NCBI RefSeq assembly: GCF_003286085.1
Contig: NW_020825288.1
Location: forward strand, 11,656,001-11,720,000
Direction: 5' to 3'
Source: Drosophila persimilis
Lineage: Eukaryota; Arthropoda; Insecta; Diptera; Drosophilidae
Length of the DNA: 64,000 nt
The position numbers and the translations under genes are program-made. The notes beneath the pieces were generated by a model that worked only from the letters and a program-made list of their open reading frames with translations, made no database searches and was not told the DNA's origin. Positions 27,701-39,700 of the stretch are shown piece by piece (position 1 is the stretch's first letter; each line of letters starts with the position of its first letter).

Positions 27701-30700
27701 AAAAACTCATCAAGGCATACGCTGCGTATGAGTAACGTAGTCGTCACGGTACGTCATCAACTTTGTTGCCTCCATTGTGGGGGCCTGAGCCCGAGCCAGA
27801 GCCTTTCCTTTCCCTTTTGGCTTCTCCTTTTTTTTCTGGCCTTTTGTTCTTTTGCGTTGCACCGCAATGTTGTTTCCCTGCGGTTTCCACCTAGTCATGA
27901 ATTCCAAAAGTCCACACACCCCGGAGAGAGCAGGTGAGGCAGGTGAGGCAGGTCTTTGTTTCTAGGCAATTTCAGTCACTTACTCTGGCCGTTGTTATTA
28001 CGACTTTGGCTTCTACCTTTGCGTTGTCGCTGGCGATAAAACTGTTACAGTTACAGTTACTGTTACGGCTACTACCACAGTTACTGCTGCCACCGGTTTG
28101 TGTTCGGTTGGAGCTTAGTTGAAGCCAGTGCTTCACCTTGTATCGGTGTCGTGTCGTGTCGTCCGTTGCAACAAAACTGCCAAGTCCCCAACCAGAGACA
28201 CACCACTGCTGTCCTTGCCACATAGACATGGCAAGGCGGCTTCACCTTCGGCATATTGATGATGCCAACACTTTAATTAGAGCGTCAATAAAATGGATAA
28301 ATGCAGCCAAAACCCGACCCTTGTCGATGTCGTCAGCAATCTCTCTCTTCATGGGCCCAAATTTAATTTGAGCTGCATTCCACTTGCAGATCCTGCAGCA
28401 ATTAACTGAACAGAATCTCTACAATTAATTGCGGAGGTACACATTTTTGCAGCGTGTCAGTGGATTGCACGGGCGTACGAATCGTTATAAATTATGGTGT
28501 CAAATGTGGGGCGGGCCTGAGAGTGCGAGGGGCATGAATTAGCCTCCGACACGCAGACAATGGCCGACACCTACCAGACATGTGCTGAATGTTGTGGGCT
28601 GTATCGATCTATAATTAAGATAAGCCCTGAGTGTATCTGCTGCCTGAACGGAATGGCTTCATTATGGTTATCCTGCAGTGGGCTCAATCGCACTCCTGAT
28701 GGGCTCACAGATAGCTGTCCCGCTATTTGCTTATGAAATTGACCTACGATTATCGCTGCATACACAGAACGGAAACGGAAGCAGGGTCAGACTTATGGCG
28801 TGAGTGTTGCCTCATGAATAAAACATGGCTTTCTGTGAGCAGGACAGAACATTAAAGCCATTGCCAGTGTCTGTCTGCCTGGGATTCACACAATAAAAGT
28901 TTGCCAACAGCGAAAACGTTTTGTTAACTTGTTCACAAGTGCCGTGCCTGGTGGCTGAGTGCGTATCTGTGTGTGTGCGGTGAACAACTTGAAAGTCTCT
29001 CCAAAGCCATTCTCCCAGCGATCCCGCATCCTCAGCCGAAGCCGCAGTTGCAGTCGCAGTCGGGCTTGGATCTGCTGTAAAAATCCGTTTACACAATTTA
29101 ACGCTGGAAAAAAAGTTTTCGCAAATGCATAAAACTTTCGTATTGACAATAAACGACGACAGAAGAGTTTCTTTCCAATATGGAATATGCAGAGGAGCTG
29201 CAGCTGGATGAGGGTATGGGGGTATGGGTACAGCTAAGGGGGAAACTGCCAAGTTGAGAGTGCATATGCACATACTCCTACTCTTACTCGTACTCGTACT
29301 CTTATAGTAGTTGTACTTTTACTTCACATTCCCCGGAGATAAAGCCCGCACACTGCGATGATGCTTTCAAATAGGTTTAGTTTGTTGCGAACTTGCCTGA
29401 GGCCTGGCAAAGGAAGGACGCTCCGAGCGGAACGAGGGACAAAAGTGCATCCATTTTTATGGCATTGGCAGTGGCAGACAAAAGCGCACGGAATTCAATG
29501 AGCTGCAAAAAGCTGCACCAAAGTTGCTTCCAGATTTACGCCATGAAAAATGTCAGAACCCAGCATCTGCGGGCAGCCAACCTGCCCGCACCTTTCTCCT
29601 AAAAAAACTAAAAAAAAAACATCGGGTAGTAAGGAATCCAACTGCAACTTGACTGCGGTCTTCTGCCACTTTGGCCCTGAGCAGGCAGCAGACAAATTGC
29701 GCTCGTAAACGCTTTAAATTGTGCCCTCTGCTTCTGCTTCTTCTCCGCTCTGCTCTGCTCTGTATTTGGCTCCGCTCCGAATTGAAGTTGAGCTGAAAAA
29801 AAACTCTGCTTTTCTCTGCTCCAAATTGAAGTTGAGCTGGAAAAACTGATGGCGGGCCATGGAACGGAAACAAAACTTGGCGAAACGGAGCCAAACAAAG
29901 CAAAACAAAAGTTGTGGCAAGAAGCGTGCAAAAAATTGCCGAGCGTGTTAAGAAAAATGTTTCCGTAAGCTGCGAACAAATGCGCGACAATATTTTTGTG
30001 TGCGGCCAATCCCAGCCACCACACAATCCGCATGCCCTTCCACTTGAAGTTGCAACACACCTTCAACTGAGATGTCGCAAAGAGGATGTCGTGGGTCAGG
30101 AGGTGGTCCACTATTTGGCTGTAAAACAAAACGAGAACATTTCACAAGGAACACTAGCTGGCGTCTACACTGTGCCAAAACTAAGAGGTTGAAGAATGTA
30201 CTGTGGGAAACTGTGGAATCATGTTTATGTTCCAATAACACATTATTAAGCCAAGGCAAAATATAACACTACTTATCATAAAGAGAATATCTACCAGAAA
30301 AACACTATCAACGATCATAGATTGCAAATTTTCAGGGACTATAAGAATTTTAGGCATGTATAGTTAATAATTGTCAGATAATATATAAAGAATTATATCA
30401 ATATTATCTGTGTTAATTGGCGAACTTATTTTTTTTCTCTTTTTCGATCTCCTTCAAAATTCTTTGTTCCTTTCTGAGTGAACCTTTTTATCTCAGTGCG
30501 AAACAGATCCTGCTTTTAGAGGCTTCGGTTGGCTGATAACCTAAAACCAAGGGCTTCTTAAGACCAGCCAAAGGGCTGGCCACACTTGAGCTCGGGCGCC
30601 GTTCCTGCCACCGCTACAGCCGCAGTGGCACGCTGCACTTGCAGTTGCAAGGTGTGCGATGTCAAAACCTTAACTTAATGCAACGCCTTGACTCTGGCGT

Positions 30701-33700
30701 CGACTTCCGAACTTTTGATCCTGCGCTCGCTCCCTTGGTGTTGGATTTTTCAATTGCTTTAGTTCCGTCTTAGTTTCAGTTTCAGTTTGTTGCTCTAATG
30801 ACCTGCTTCGACTGGTATTATGGGCGGCATTAGAGCGACAGAGGAGCTCGTGCCCCAACCCCTTTCTCCTTCCAATTAAGATGCTTAAGACTTTTGAGCA
30901 CTTTAAGGCCGAACACAAGGTCAAGTCTGACAGGCCGATAAGGACTCGAAACTTAAATTCAATAAATTCGCTGACGTAATTTCGAATTGCCAAGTGAAAA
31001 TAAGCCAGGAAAAGCACTTAAATTAATTAAAATATCATTTCGGAACTTGGCAAAAAGTAAACACAGCGGGGAAAAAGCAGTGGGAAATCAGTACGCGGGT
31101 GAATCCTTTTTTTTGGGCAAAAGGAAAATCGTGGTAGAGAGACAGGCGAAGGGCAAAAGCGGGAGGCAGGGTGAAATCGAAATCGCAAACAAAGCACGAA
31201 ATTAGATGGTTCCCTGGAATTATTGTCGAAATGCCATTTTCTCTCGCTTTTGCTTTCGGTTCGTTTTTTTTAAATTTATATTTCTGCCTCTGAAGGTCGT
31301 AAATAATTTATGTAAACTTGAAGGTTTGCAATGCGGAGGAAAGTAGGGGGCTTCCAAATGGCAGTGGGAATTGTCGCAGACTCCTTTACACTTTGATGCT
31401 GCTGTGTTATGAATAATAACTTGGACCGACCGGCCTGACTGACTGACGCCTCGCCTCGCCTGGCCTCCACTTCCCGTCTCTATGGCTGCTGCTGTAGTTC
31501 GTTTTATACCCTGGCAGAGAGTACTGTGATTTCGAACTGATGTTCGCAAAGGACTCAGGGAAGGACTGTCGATTGTTAAGGCCTGCAAAATATCGTCCAG
31601 GTCTAAAATCGGATAACAACATCATTTAAATGAAGCTTTCACAGTTTGAATCGTTAAAAAATATCTTAGATACGGTTGATACAGGCCAGATGGCAAATAT
31701 ATAGAGCTGCGAGGGTATCTGTAGCCTCTGTCCGCAAAGCTACGAATTCGTTGTTTTGTTATGGTGCGTTCGAATTGTACGTCAGTGCTGCCACCGCCAT
31801 CGCCTCTGCCTTTCTGCATTTGGCAAAGCTTTGAATATTTTACACAGGCATAAATAATTTAAAACAATGGAACACACGTAAAAAGGAAAAAGGATAATGC
31901 AGCAGACGTAGCCAGGCTCGCAAAAAAAGCTCCCGCACAGGACAAAAGTGAGAGCGGAAAAGTAAAAAACGGTGGAAAAACGAACAGGACGATAAGAATA
32001 AAAATGTACGAGTATATATACATACATATATATACATTTTTTTAGCATGGCCCAGAGATGCTGGCCCAAAGACACACAGACACAGCTCTCTTTCTCTTCT
32101 TGTGTCTCTTTCCAACGCCCACTATCGCTTTCTTATTCTGTGCTGCTTTCGACCCGAGCGCAACACTTGACATATGTATGTGCCGCCCTTTGACCTCTTT
32201 CTCTTGATGAGAGCCATGTGGAGTGGCGGAGGGCATCTTGTAAATGAGACGACAAGGCGGCCTAAACATTTGACGAACGACAAAAAATTAAATGTAAATG
32301 CTCAGAATGTTATCCTTACCTCATACGCACTCACAAACGCGGAGCCTACGCTGAACAAAAAAAAAAAGAAAGCTCTTAGCTGAAAGACATCGAACTGGAA
32401 AAAACAGGGAAGTGGAAAGTGAAAATAGCAGCTATTTCAACTATTGGAAAGAAAATATCATGTACCAGTACTTTCTAGTCCGAAGCAAACCTTTTATATG
32501 TTGTACATGTCTTTAATTCAATTATTATTATATTCAAATAATATACTTACGAACATTACTGTATCAAACATGTACAACATGCATGTGGTTTTCTAATTCT
32601 TATATCAATTTATTGAAATAATTTGACAGGACTTTTAATTTTAAATTATAAAAATATATTCTTCTCCCAGTGTACTCCACCATTCTCTGACTCACGATTT
32701 TCTCTCAAAGCCAGTGAGTGATGGTGGCTCAAAGAAATGTCAACACACACACACACACATACACCCAGAGAGGCAGGCCCGTACAGAGCTCACGCACAGA
32801 CGCCCGCCCATAGACAATTTCACTTTGACTTAACAAATAGAAAATCATTTATTCTGCATGCGCGAACGTGGACGCATCGGGAGCCTGGGAGCCTGGGTGC
32901 CATGGCACAGGGGAGGGAAATGGAAATGGAAGCCGTAGTGGAAGAGGACTCATCCGGGTCCTGCCTCCGTCGTGATTTCCGTCTGCGTCGAGCCTTTAGA
33001 TTTATGCGCATTTTGCATATTTCTTTTCCTCTTCATTTCAAAGCCAACAAAAGTGACTTCGCCTCCGCTCCGCTTCTGATTCTGATTCAGCAGCTTTTCC
33101 ACGGTCCCATTCTGGCAGCCCCCTCAATTTTCATTGCGCGACTTTTATGACTCTGGCCGCCTGCTTTTGACTTTTATCGAATGCAAATTGTTTTATAATA
33201 ATGCAATCAAATCTTTGTCAACTCTGTTTATTGATGTGTTTATTTTGTTTTGGTTTTCCGCTGGCAATGCCTCTTGGCTCTTGGCAGGGCAGGCCAGACG
33301 GCGAATAACATTTAGAAAGTGGAATTGAATACATTTGGGGGAATGCTTTGACTCCTATTGAGTGTTGAAGTTAACAAGCTAATAATGATTGCTGATAGGG
33401 ACCCTTGGGGGATTACATAGGAGCGTAATATCTGTGTAAATAAAAACATGTGAATCTATTAAATAAGCCTTTATGCGAAACGTAACCTTTAAAATCTGTA
33501 CTTTCCGACACAAGGCCCTTATCTAAACGTGGTAGCTTACTAAGAAAGGATTATGGAAAGTGGACTTTGTAGTTTTAATTCTCAATTGTTCATTCCATGC
33601 TGAAACGTTCGATAGAAACATTAACTTAAATAAAAATAGAAAACAAACATTTGAGCGTAGAAAATCCCTGTAGCCCCTTTCAATCTCGACCCCAGCCAAG

Positions 33701-36700
33701 TGCTGCATTGGTGACGTGACTAAGTCGCTATTGGAAAGAGCAGCCAGAGCTGGCAAGGCATTTGCTGCAGCGTCTCTGCAAATGTTTCCTTACTTTTACT
33801 TACATTTTATTTGTATTTTCTGCTGACTTGGAAACGGACTCAGAATGTACTTAAATCACGTCAAAACGTGCAAAGCAACGAAACAGCCAGCCAGCAACAG
33901 GAGGATGTTCCCAATGGAGTGGGGAAAGGTCTCCTGCTGGTGGCATTTTTGCTTTTAAAGGTCTGGAAGATCAGCCTGGCGTGCAATAAAAAACAACAAT
34001 ATTTATGGAATGTATCGGTTCGAATATGGACAACAGCAACATCGGCCGCAACAACGACAGCAACAGTAACTACAATTATGGAAAAACATAAATGACAATG
34101 GCAATAACAACTAACCGAAACAAAATTCAGCAACAAAAAGGGAGAGCTGTCCTTGGATGTGGCAACTGTTGATACCCTTTGCAGGTAGATCGTTGTTATG
34201 GTAGCTATTTATGATAAGCTAGTGCGAATTGATTCCATTTGGTAATAGATACCAAGAAACCCATGCGACTAATTTACAAAAAAAAAAACAAGTTAAGAGT
34301 GAAGATTAAGGTTAAGATTAACCTTATCAGCCAGATAGCTCTGAAATGTAGTCCAAAATGATTCCTTCCTTGCGTTGCAATCAAAATACCCTCTTGGAGG
34401 GTATAAAAACAACCAGCAACATGGCCAACACCCAGGGGCAACAACAGCATCATGGCCAACAGCAACAACAGCGACAACAATAACAATAATTGTATTTACA
34501 CATAATTGACCATAATCCCCAGAAGCATCCCCATCCCGGCCTCCCTCCACCGCCCCACGAATAACAGATTTTTTTCCTTTCCGCTATTATTGCTGCTGTT
34601 GTTGCTTCAACACCCAATTCGGTTGGTTGCCCATGAAAATGGCCGCGGGCGACATTTTATGTTGCCGTTGTTGTCGCCCCTTGCCTTGTTGTTGCTGCTT
34701 CTGATGGGGCAGAGTGGTTGTTGCTGCTGCCACTGCCACTGCTGCTGCTGCTCGTGCTCGTGGGGTAAAGTCGTACTGGTTGCTGTGGCTGTTGTTCCAC
34801 TGAGCCCTGTTCGCATTGTCTGTCTGCAGTTAAATTTAAATGCCAGCCGCCACAGCAGCCAAGGACCTCTGCGCGAGCCTGGAACATAAATTAAATAAAA
34901 TGAAATGAAATAATTTCGGTCACGCTCTTTCTACTGTTGACATTTGCTGGAGATATCCGAGTAAGGATAGGCCTTTTCTGCTCCATGAGCAACATTCTCT
35001 TCGAGCTGCAACGTTTTGCCATTGATCCGGTTAATGATCATATATATATATTTGTATTTTCTGAAAACGATCCTCCATTTCAAGCTAAGGATCAAGCAGG
35101 CATTAAATCAGGCAGAAATTAATCTTCCTGTCTAAGCGTCACATCTGCTGCGAGTATATTTTTCAGTAACTTATACTCCATGAACCTTCCCTCTTCAAGC
35201 TGATCTAAGCCATCAATGCGTATAACACTCTTTAATGTGTAGGTAGGGCTTCTGGACTAACCAGCTCCATTTGCTTTCCATGCAAATGAACCAGCCAAAA
35301 TCGTGTGGCTCTGTGCCGTTTGCTGCCCGTTAGTTTCCAGTTTGGCTGCCACTGCTGGCTGCATATTTATGGGCCTCCGAATGTCGGCAACATGCACAGC
35401 GAAATCCACTTCATGACCGAAAATTAGTTTTTAACCCACAAAATAATCCCGAATGACATAAGGATGGCCACCAAGCAGCAGTAGCAGCAACAGCAATAGC
35501 AAGAGCACAGGAAAACCCACAGCAAAAAAGGAAAACCAACCACAACGAACATTTCACAGTTACGAGGACGAGGAACAGACCTCCGCCTGTAGTCCTTGCT
35601 TGCCGGAAGTTGTAAAGCTGCCATTTCTCGGCCATGTTGTTGATGTTGCCAGTGCCGCCGCCATCGTTGAAGACTTGGCTTTCGAGGCAACAGCAACAAC
35701 AACGATTCGCGGCCTCGTAATGCGGTCATTGTTATTGCAATTGTTGTTGCCGTTGGGTAGCGCATTTGTTGTATTAACTTTTTCCAAGTGGCATGCAGGG
35801 CCGGCAGTAGCAGTAGCAGCAGCAGCAGCAGCAGCAACAGCAAGAGCCACCCCCAACGTTGGCCATAATTTATTAAAGCCTGCACCAGAGTGCCCCAGAG
35901 TCGGGCCAGTGCCCCTGGCACACAATTGAAATTTAAGCAGAACCAGCAGGAGCTGGAGTAGGAACTGGAGCACCAGGAGCACCAGAGCCACGAGACCAAA
36001 GGGCAGCGAGCAGAAAGGAAGTTGCAGAAAATGCGAAACACTGGAGGAATCCCCCACACGACCTCTTCCTCTTGGGATCGGCTGGTGCGGCTGGGGCGGC
36101 TGGTGAACCAGGCAAAATGGTAATCGAAATGTTCGCCGCACGAATCAACGCAAACAAGCCGTGGCTGGTGCTGGTACTGGTAATGGTTCTGGAGCTGCTC
36201 CCCAGGATGAGCTGGCTGCAACACTGGCCAGCTCCCAGTCAATTTCTTGCCCCATCCCCGCTCTCTCCTTTTTTTTGGCTGGCATACTTTTTGCAGTCAA
36301 AGTTTTTGGGGGAAAACTTTTTGGGGTTTGAGAAAAATAATTCATGAAACATAGCGAACAACGCGAAACGCGAAAAGCGAACATTTTTGTGCCTGTGCGC
36401 TGTGCCCGTGCCGAATCTGATTGTGACACAAACGAATTGTTCTGGTTGTCGTCGGCGTCCCAGTAGCTGGTGGGCAGGAGATGGGTGTGGAACTGAAGGT
36501 GGCGCCTCGGCAGCGGTCGGTCGGCATATTTATGTGCCTATTTCGCGTTTTTTCCTTGTGGCGGGGGCTGGCGGAGGCGGAGAGCATTACTCTTCTTGGC
36601 ATGCAAATTTATGGTGTGTCCCAAAACAATTGTTATTGTGTTTTCAACTTTTGCTTGATTTGTGTGTTTTAAGTGATTCCAAATGGGTCGCAGGGGGCCG

Positions 36701-39700
36701 GCTTGGACTCGCTCCCGGCTAAATGGTGGGAGACGCAGTTCAAACCCCTCCTGGCCGACTACTGCCTGGCAATTTGTGTTTGGGGCCAGCTGACGCTGAT
36801 AATTTCTTCGACTGTCATCGGGACAGACGCGCGCTGCATATCTCAATGCAATTCTAAGCACCCAATAACCATAAAACACTTTAAGGTCCAACCGAAACGA
36901 GCCGAGAACCGAGTCCGGCTCTCAATCGTCACTTGGTTGTTGTTTCGTGTCGGTGGAATTTTCTCTCCTGACTTTTGTTTATTTTTATTTCCGCAAACAA
37001 TTCGAGTGGCGGTGCCACGAAACTTTTACGGCACGACCGGCTGTTACTGTTACGGCCACTGCTGTTACCCGTACTTGTTACCGGCCAGTAGGCCACTTCC
37101 TGCAGATCCTGCAGTAGCGGCGGAGCGGAGCAACTCCAGCTGCGTCCGCATGCAATTCGTGAATTTTTGAAGGCACTTCTTTTGTTATTCCGAGTCCGGA
37201 TCCAGTCCCACTCCAGCTACCGACCTTGCTTGCAATATGCAAACGGTCATTTCGTTAATGAGCAGCAGGAGGGTAGGAGGAGGGGAAGCAGTGGAAGACT
37301 ACAACTTTTACTGGGCATCCGGCGGATGAGTAGAGTGGCAGAAGGAGTGCCAGAAAGAGTGGGGCAGATGCAGTGCCAGTGGCAGAGTGAATCATGGCCC
37401 ATGACCGGGTAGGCACTGCCTCTGCCGCGAGTCGAGTATAAACTTGACTGCTTAGATAGACAGCAGCAGCAGTGGCGGGTCCTGGATGACTCTCCCTCTG
37501 CAGTTGTAGCATTGCTGTCCGTCCGGATGACTTGGTTTATTTTACGTAATGAAATGAAATTGAAATGAATGTTTTATAAACCGCCAGCTCCTGTCTCTCC
37601 CTAGCTCTTGCTCTGTGATCCCTCTTTCTGCATTTGTCGAACATAAAATTATGATAAAAACCAAGAGCCCTCATGTTTTTTGTACCTGATTTTCAATACA
37701 AATTATTGCAAATTCCTTAAACCCTTACATATTGGGCACGCTCAATTAACATAATTAAAGTACTCGAATAAATATTTATGAGCAATTTGCAATTAAAATA
37801 AAACACTCGCGAATACAAATGGGCCAGAAATATTTGCGAATCTTTTCACAACGAATTTGCATGTAAGTATGACACGGAAAAAAGCGAACAACAGGGTTAA
37901 ATCCTAGAATACCAGCAGTCTGCAGCCTGCAGGCTGCAGGATGGCAGTGCATTACCCGAGTACTCGGGCTGGCCGGCCAGTCGGGGGATTTAATTAAATT
38001 TCGCTTAATGCTATTACCGCACTCATGCTGCGCCTTGCCGGGTGGAATGCTGTTATTAAACATTCTGCGGATTCTCCTCACGGTTCTCGTATGCCCAGAA
38101 TTTATGAAATTCAATTAGTATGGACACCACAGTCTCGGCCTTTCCGCTGCGGCGAGAAGGAAGCAGTGCTAGTCGTACGAGAATATGGAATTGTGCTCCG
38201 TGCTTAACTCACCTCTTGATCAGGTCCTGCAGGGTAATCTTGCAGGGATCCTTTGGCTTGACCATGTCGAATATCTCATTATTGATGTCCTCAAAATTGA
38301 CGGGAACCTCATTATGTGATTTGAACGCCTCCTGAATGCCCTTGAAGAAGAACTGCAATGTTTGGACTGTTAAGTAGCCCTTGTGGTCCACATCCAAGAT
38401 GCGGAATAGATATTGCAGTGCTTGAGGGGACTTGGGGTAGTATTTCTTCAGAAATAAATTAAATACAGATAGTGTAGCCTCCTTACTCTACGATTATTCA
38501 TCGCCATATCAAAGTCGAGGTAGGTCTTGTAGTCCATTTCACCCTGGTAGGTGCGACACTCCTCGAAAACGCGTTTCAGAAAGATGGTTGTAAGGGTGCC
38601 AGAACCATAGTCAGCCAGTTCCTTCTGGCTGAGCATTCCATTGTGGTCTTTGTCCAGGCTCAGATAGTTCCTATACACCGCGAGGACCGCCGGCATTGAG
38701 AAACAGTTTTTGTCCTGCGGATCCTCTGGATCGCCCTCTTCGCGCAGATCCAGCAGATCTGTGACCATTCCCGATTCCAGCATAGCCCGGATACGAATGC
38801 GTCCTCTGTGCTGTGCGTCCAGAAAGAAGAAGAACCTTTTGAGCACGGTACAGACGTAGAAGCTCTGGAACGAGGGCTGCATGCAGTCGCGTATCTGTGC
38901 CATATTGGGTATGAGGTCGATTATGTAGCTCTCCAAGTCGGTCTCTCGCAGATAGCCCCGACCCATCTCGTCGTAGAAAGAGAGACCAATCCTTGCCTGC
39001 TTCAGCCAAACCTTGCGCATGATGTAGTTAAACACGGACACAATGTCCACCATTCCACCAGGGTGAGTCGAAAGGACGAGCAGAGTGCCAAAGAGTCGGG
39101 CCGTCAGATAATTTCGGATCTTGGCATTCACCGCGCCCTGCAACTGAAGGTAGGCATCGAAGTCGATCAGCTGCTGACCCGTTGCCGTCATCTGGGTGAC
39201 GTGCTTCACCAGCATGCTCCACAGCTCGTCCAGCTCGTTGCTGTCCAGCAGCTCCTGCGACCTTTGCTGCAGATACAACGAATGCGCCTCTTTGCGGAGG
39301 TTCTGTCGGATGGTGTCCCCTCGGGGCAGCGGCGCTTCAAAGAACTTCGGTATCGTCTTGTATGAGGGGTGCTCGATCTCATTGCGTTGACGCAGCGGTG
39401 CGTTCTCGTCAAATCTGGCCAACTCCTCGGCACTAATGGGGCGCGTGGAGACCATCAGATTTGAAAATTGCTCTACTAAATCCGGATCCAGCTCCATTCT
39501 TATCGAGTTTCTTTCAATTTAAATTGTCAAGCCGATAAAATAGCCCTTAAATTAAAAAATAAAATAAAATAAAATAAAATGAACTATTGATTTCAATTAT
39601 TTTGTAATTTTTTTCAGGTTCTACCATCAAAGGAGTTGTGGCCATTCTGAACTGCATTCTGGCACGTCAACTGTGCTTCGAAGATCCCTCATGTTCGGCC

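Larger units (their letters stand above)
12775..38055 (+). other. Gfrl intron 1 (5' part), no supported gene
   Basis: The intron as a whole runs 12775-39617 (26,843 nt) and its last part holds the PPP2R3C gene. In the stretch given here I find no exon with family similarity or convincing coding character. It holds simple repeats, four repeat-element relics (22953, 25212, 31504 and 34171), a 44-bp tandem duplication (29775-29845) and a 13-bp inverted repeat with a 57-nt loop (32498-32580). Long first introns of neuronal receptor genes in flies often carry enhancers; none can be pointed to from sequence alone. Confidence 0.7.

Noticed and set aside
35424-36242. Minus-strand open frame of 272 codons in intron 1
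   Set aside because: It is driven by CAG/GCA triplet and Trp/Leu-rich low-complexity sequence, is matched by open frames in other phases, and resembles no known domain. The longest such frames in fly introns are often of this kind.
38448-38486. PPP2R3C ending in [13 protein letters not shown] by reading through the first intron
   Set aside because: The next two exons restore the conserved C terminus ([18 protein letters not shown]) in frame, so this stretch is intron.
38808-39365. Plus-strand open frame of 185 codons opposite PPP2R3C
   Set aside because: It is the antisense shadow of the conserved PPP2R3C coding exon.
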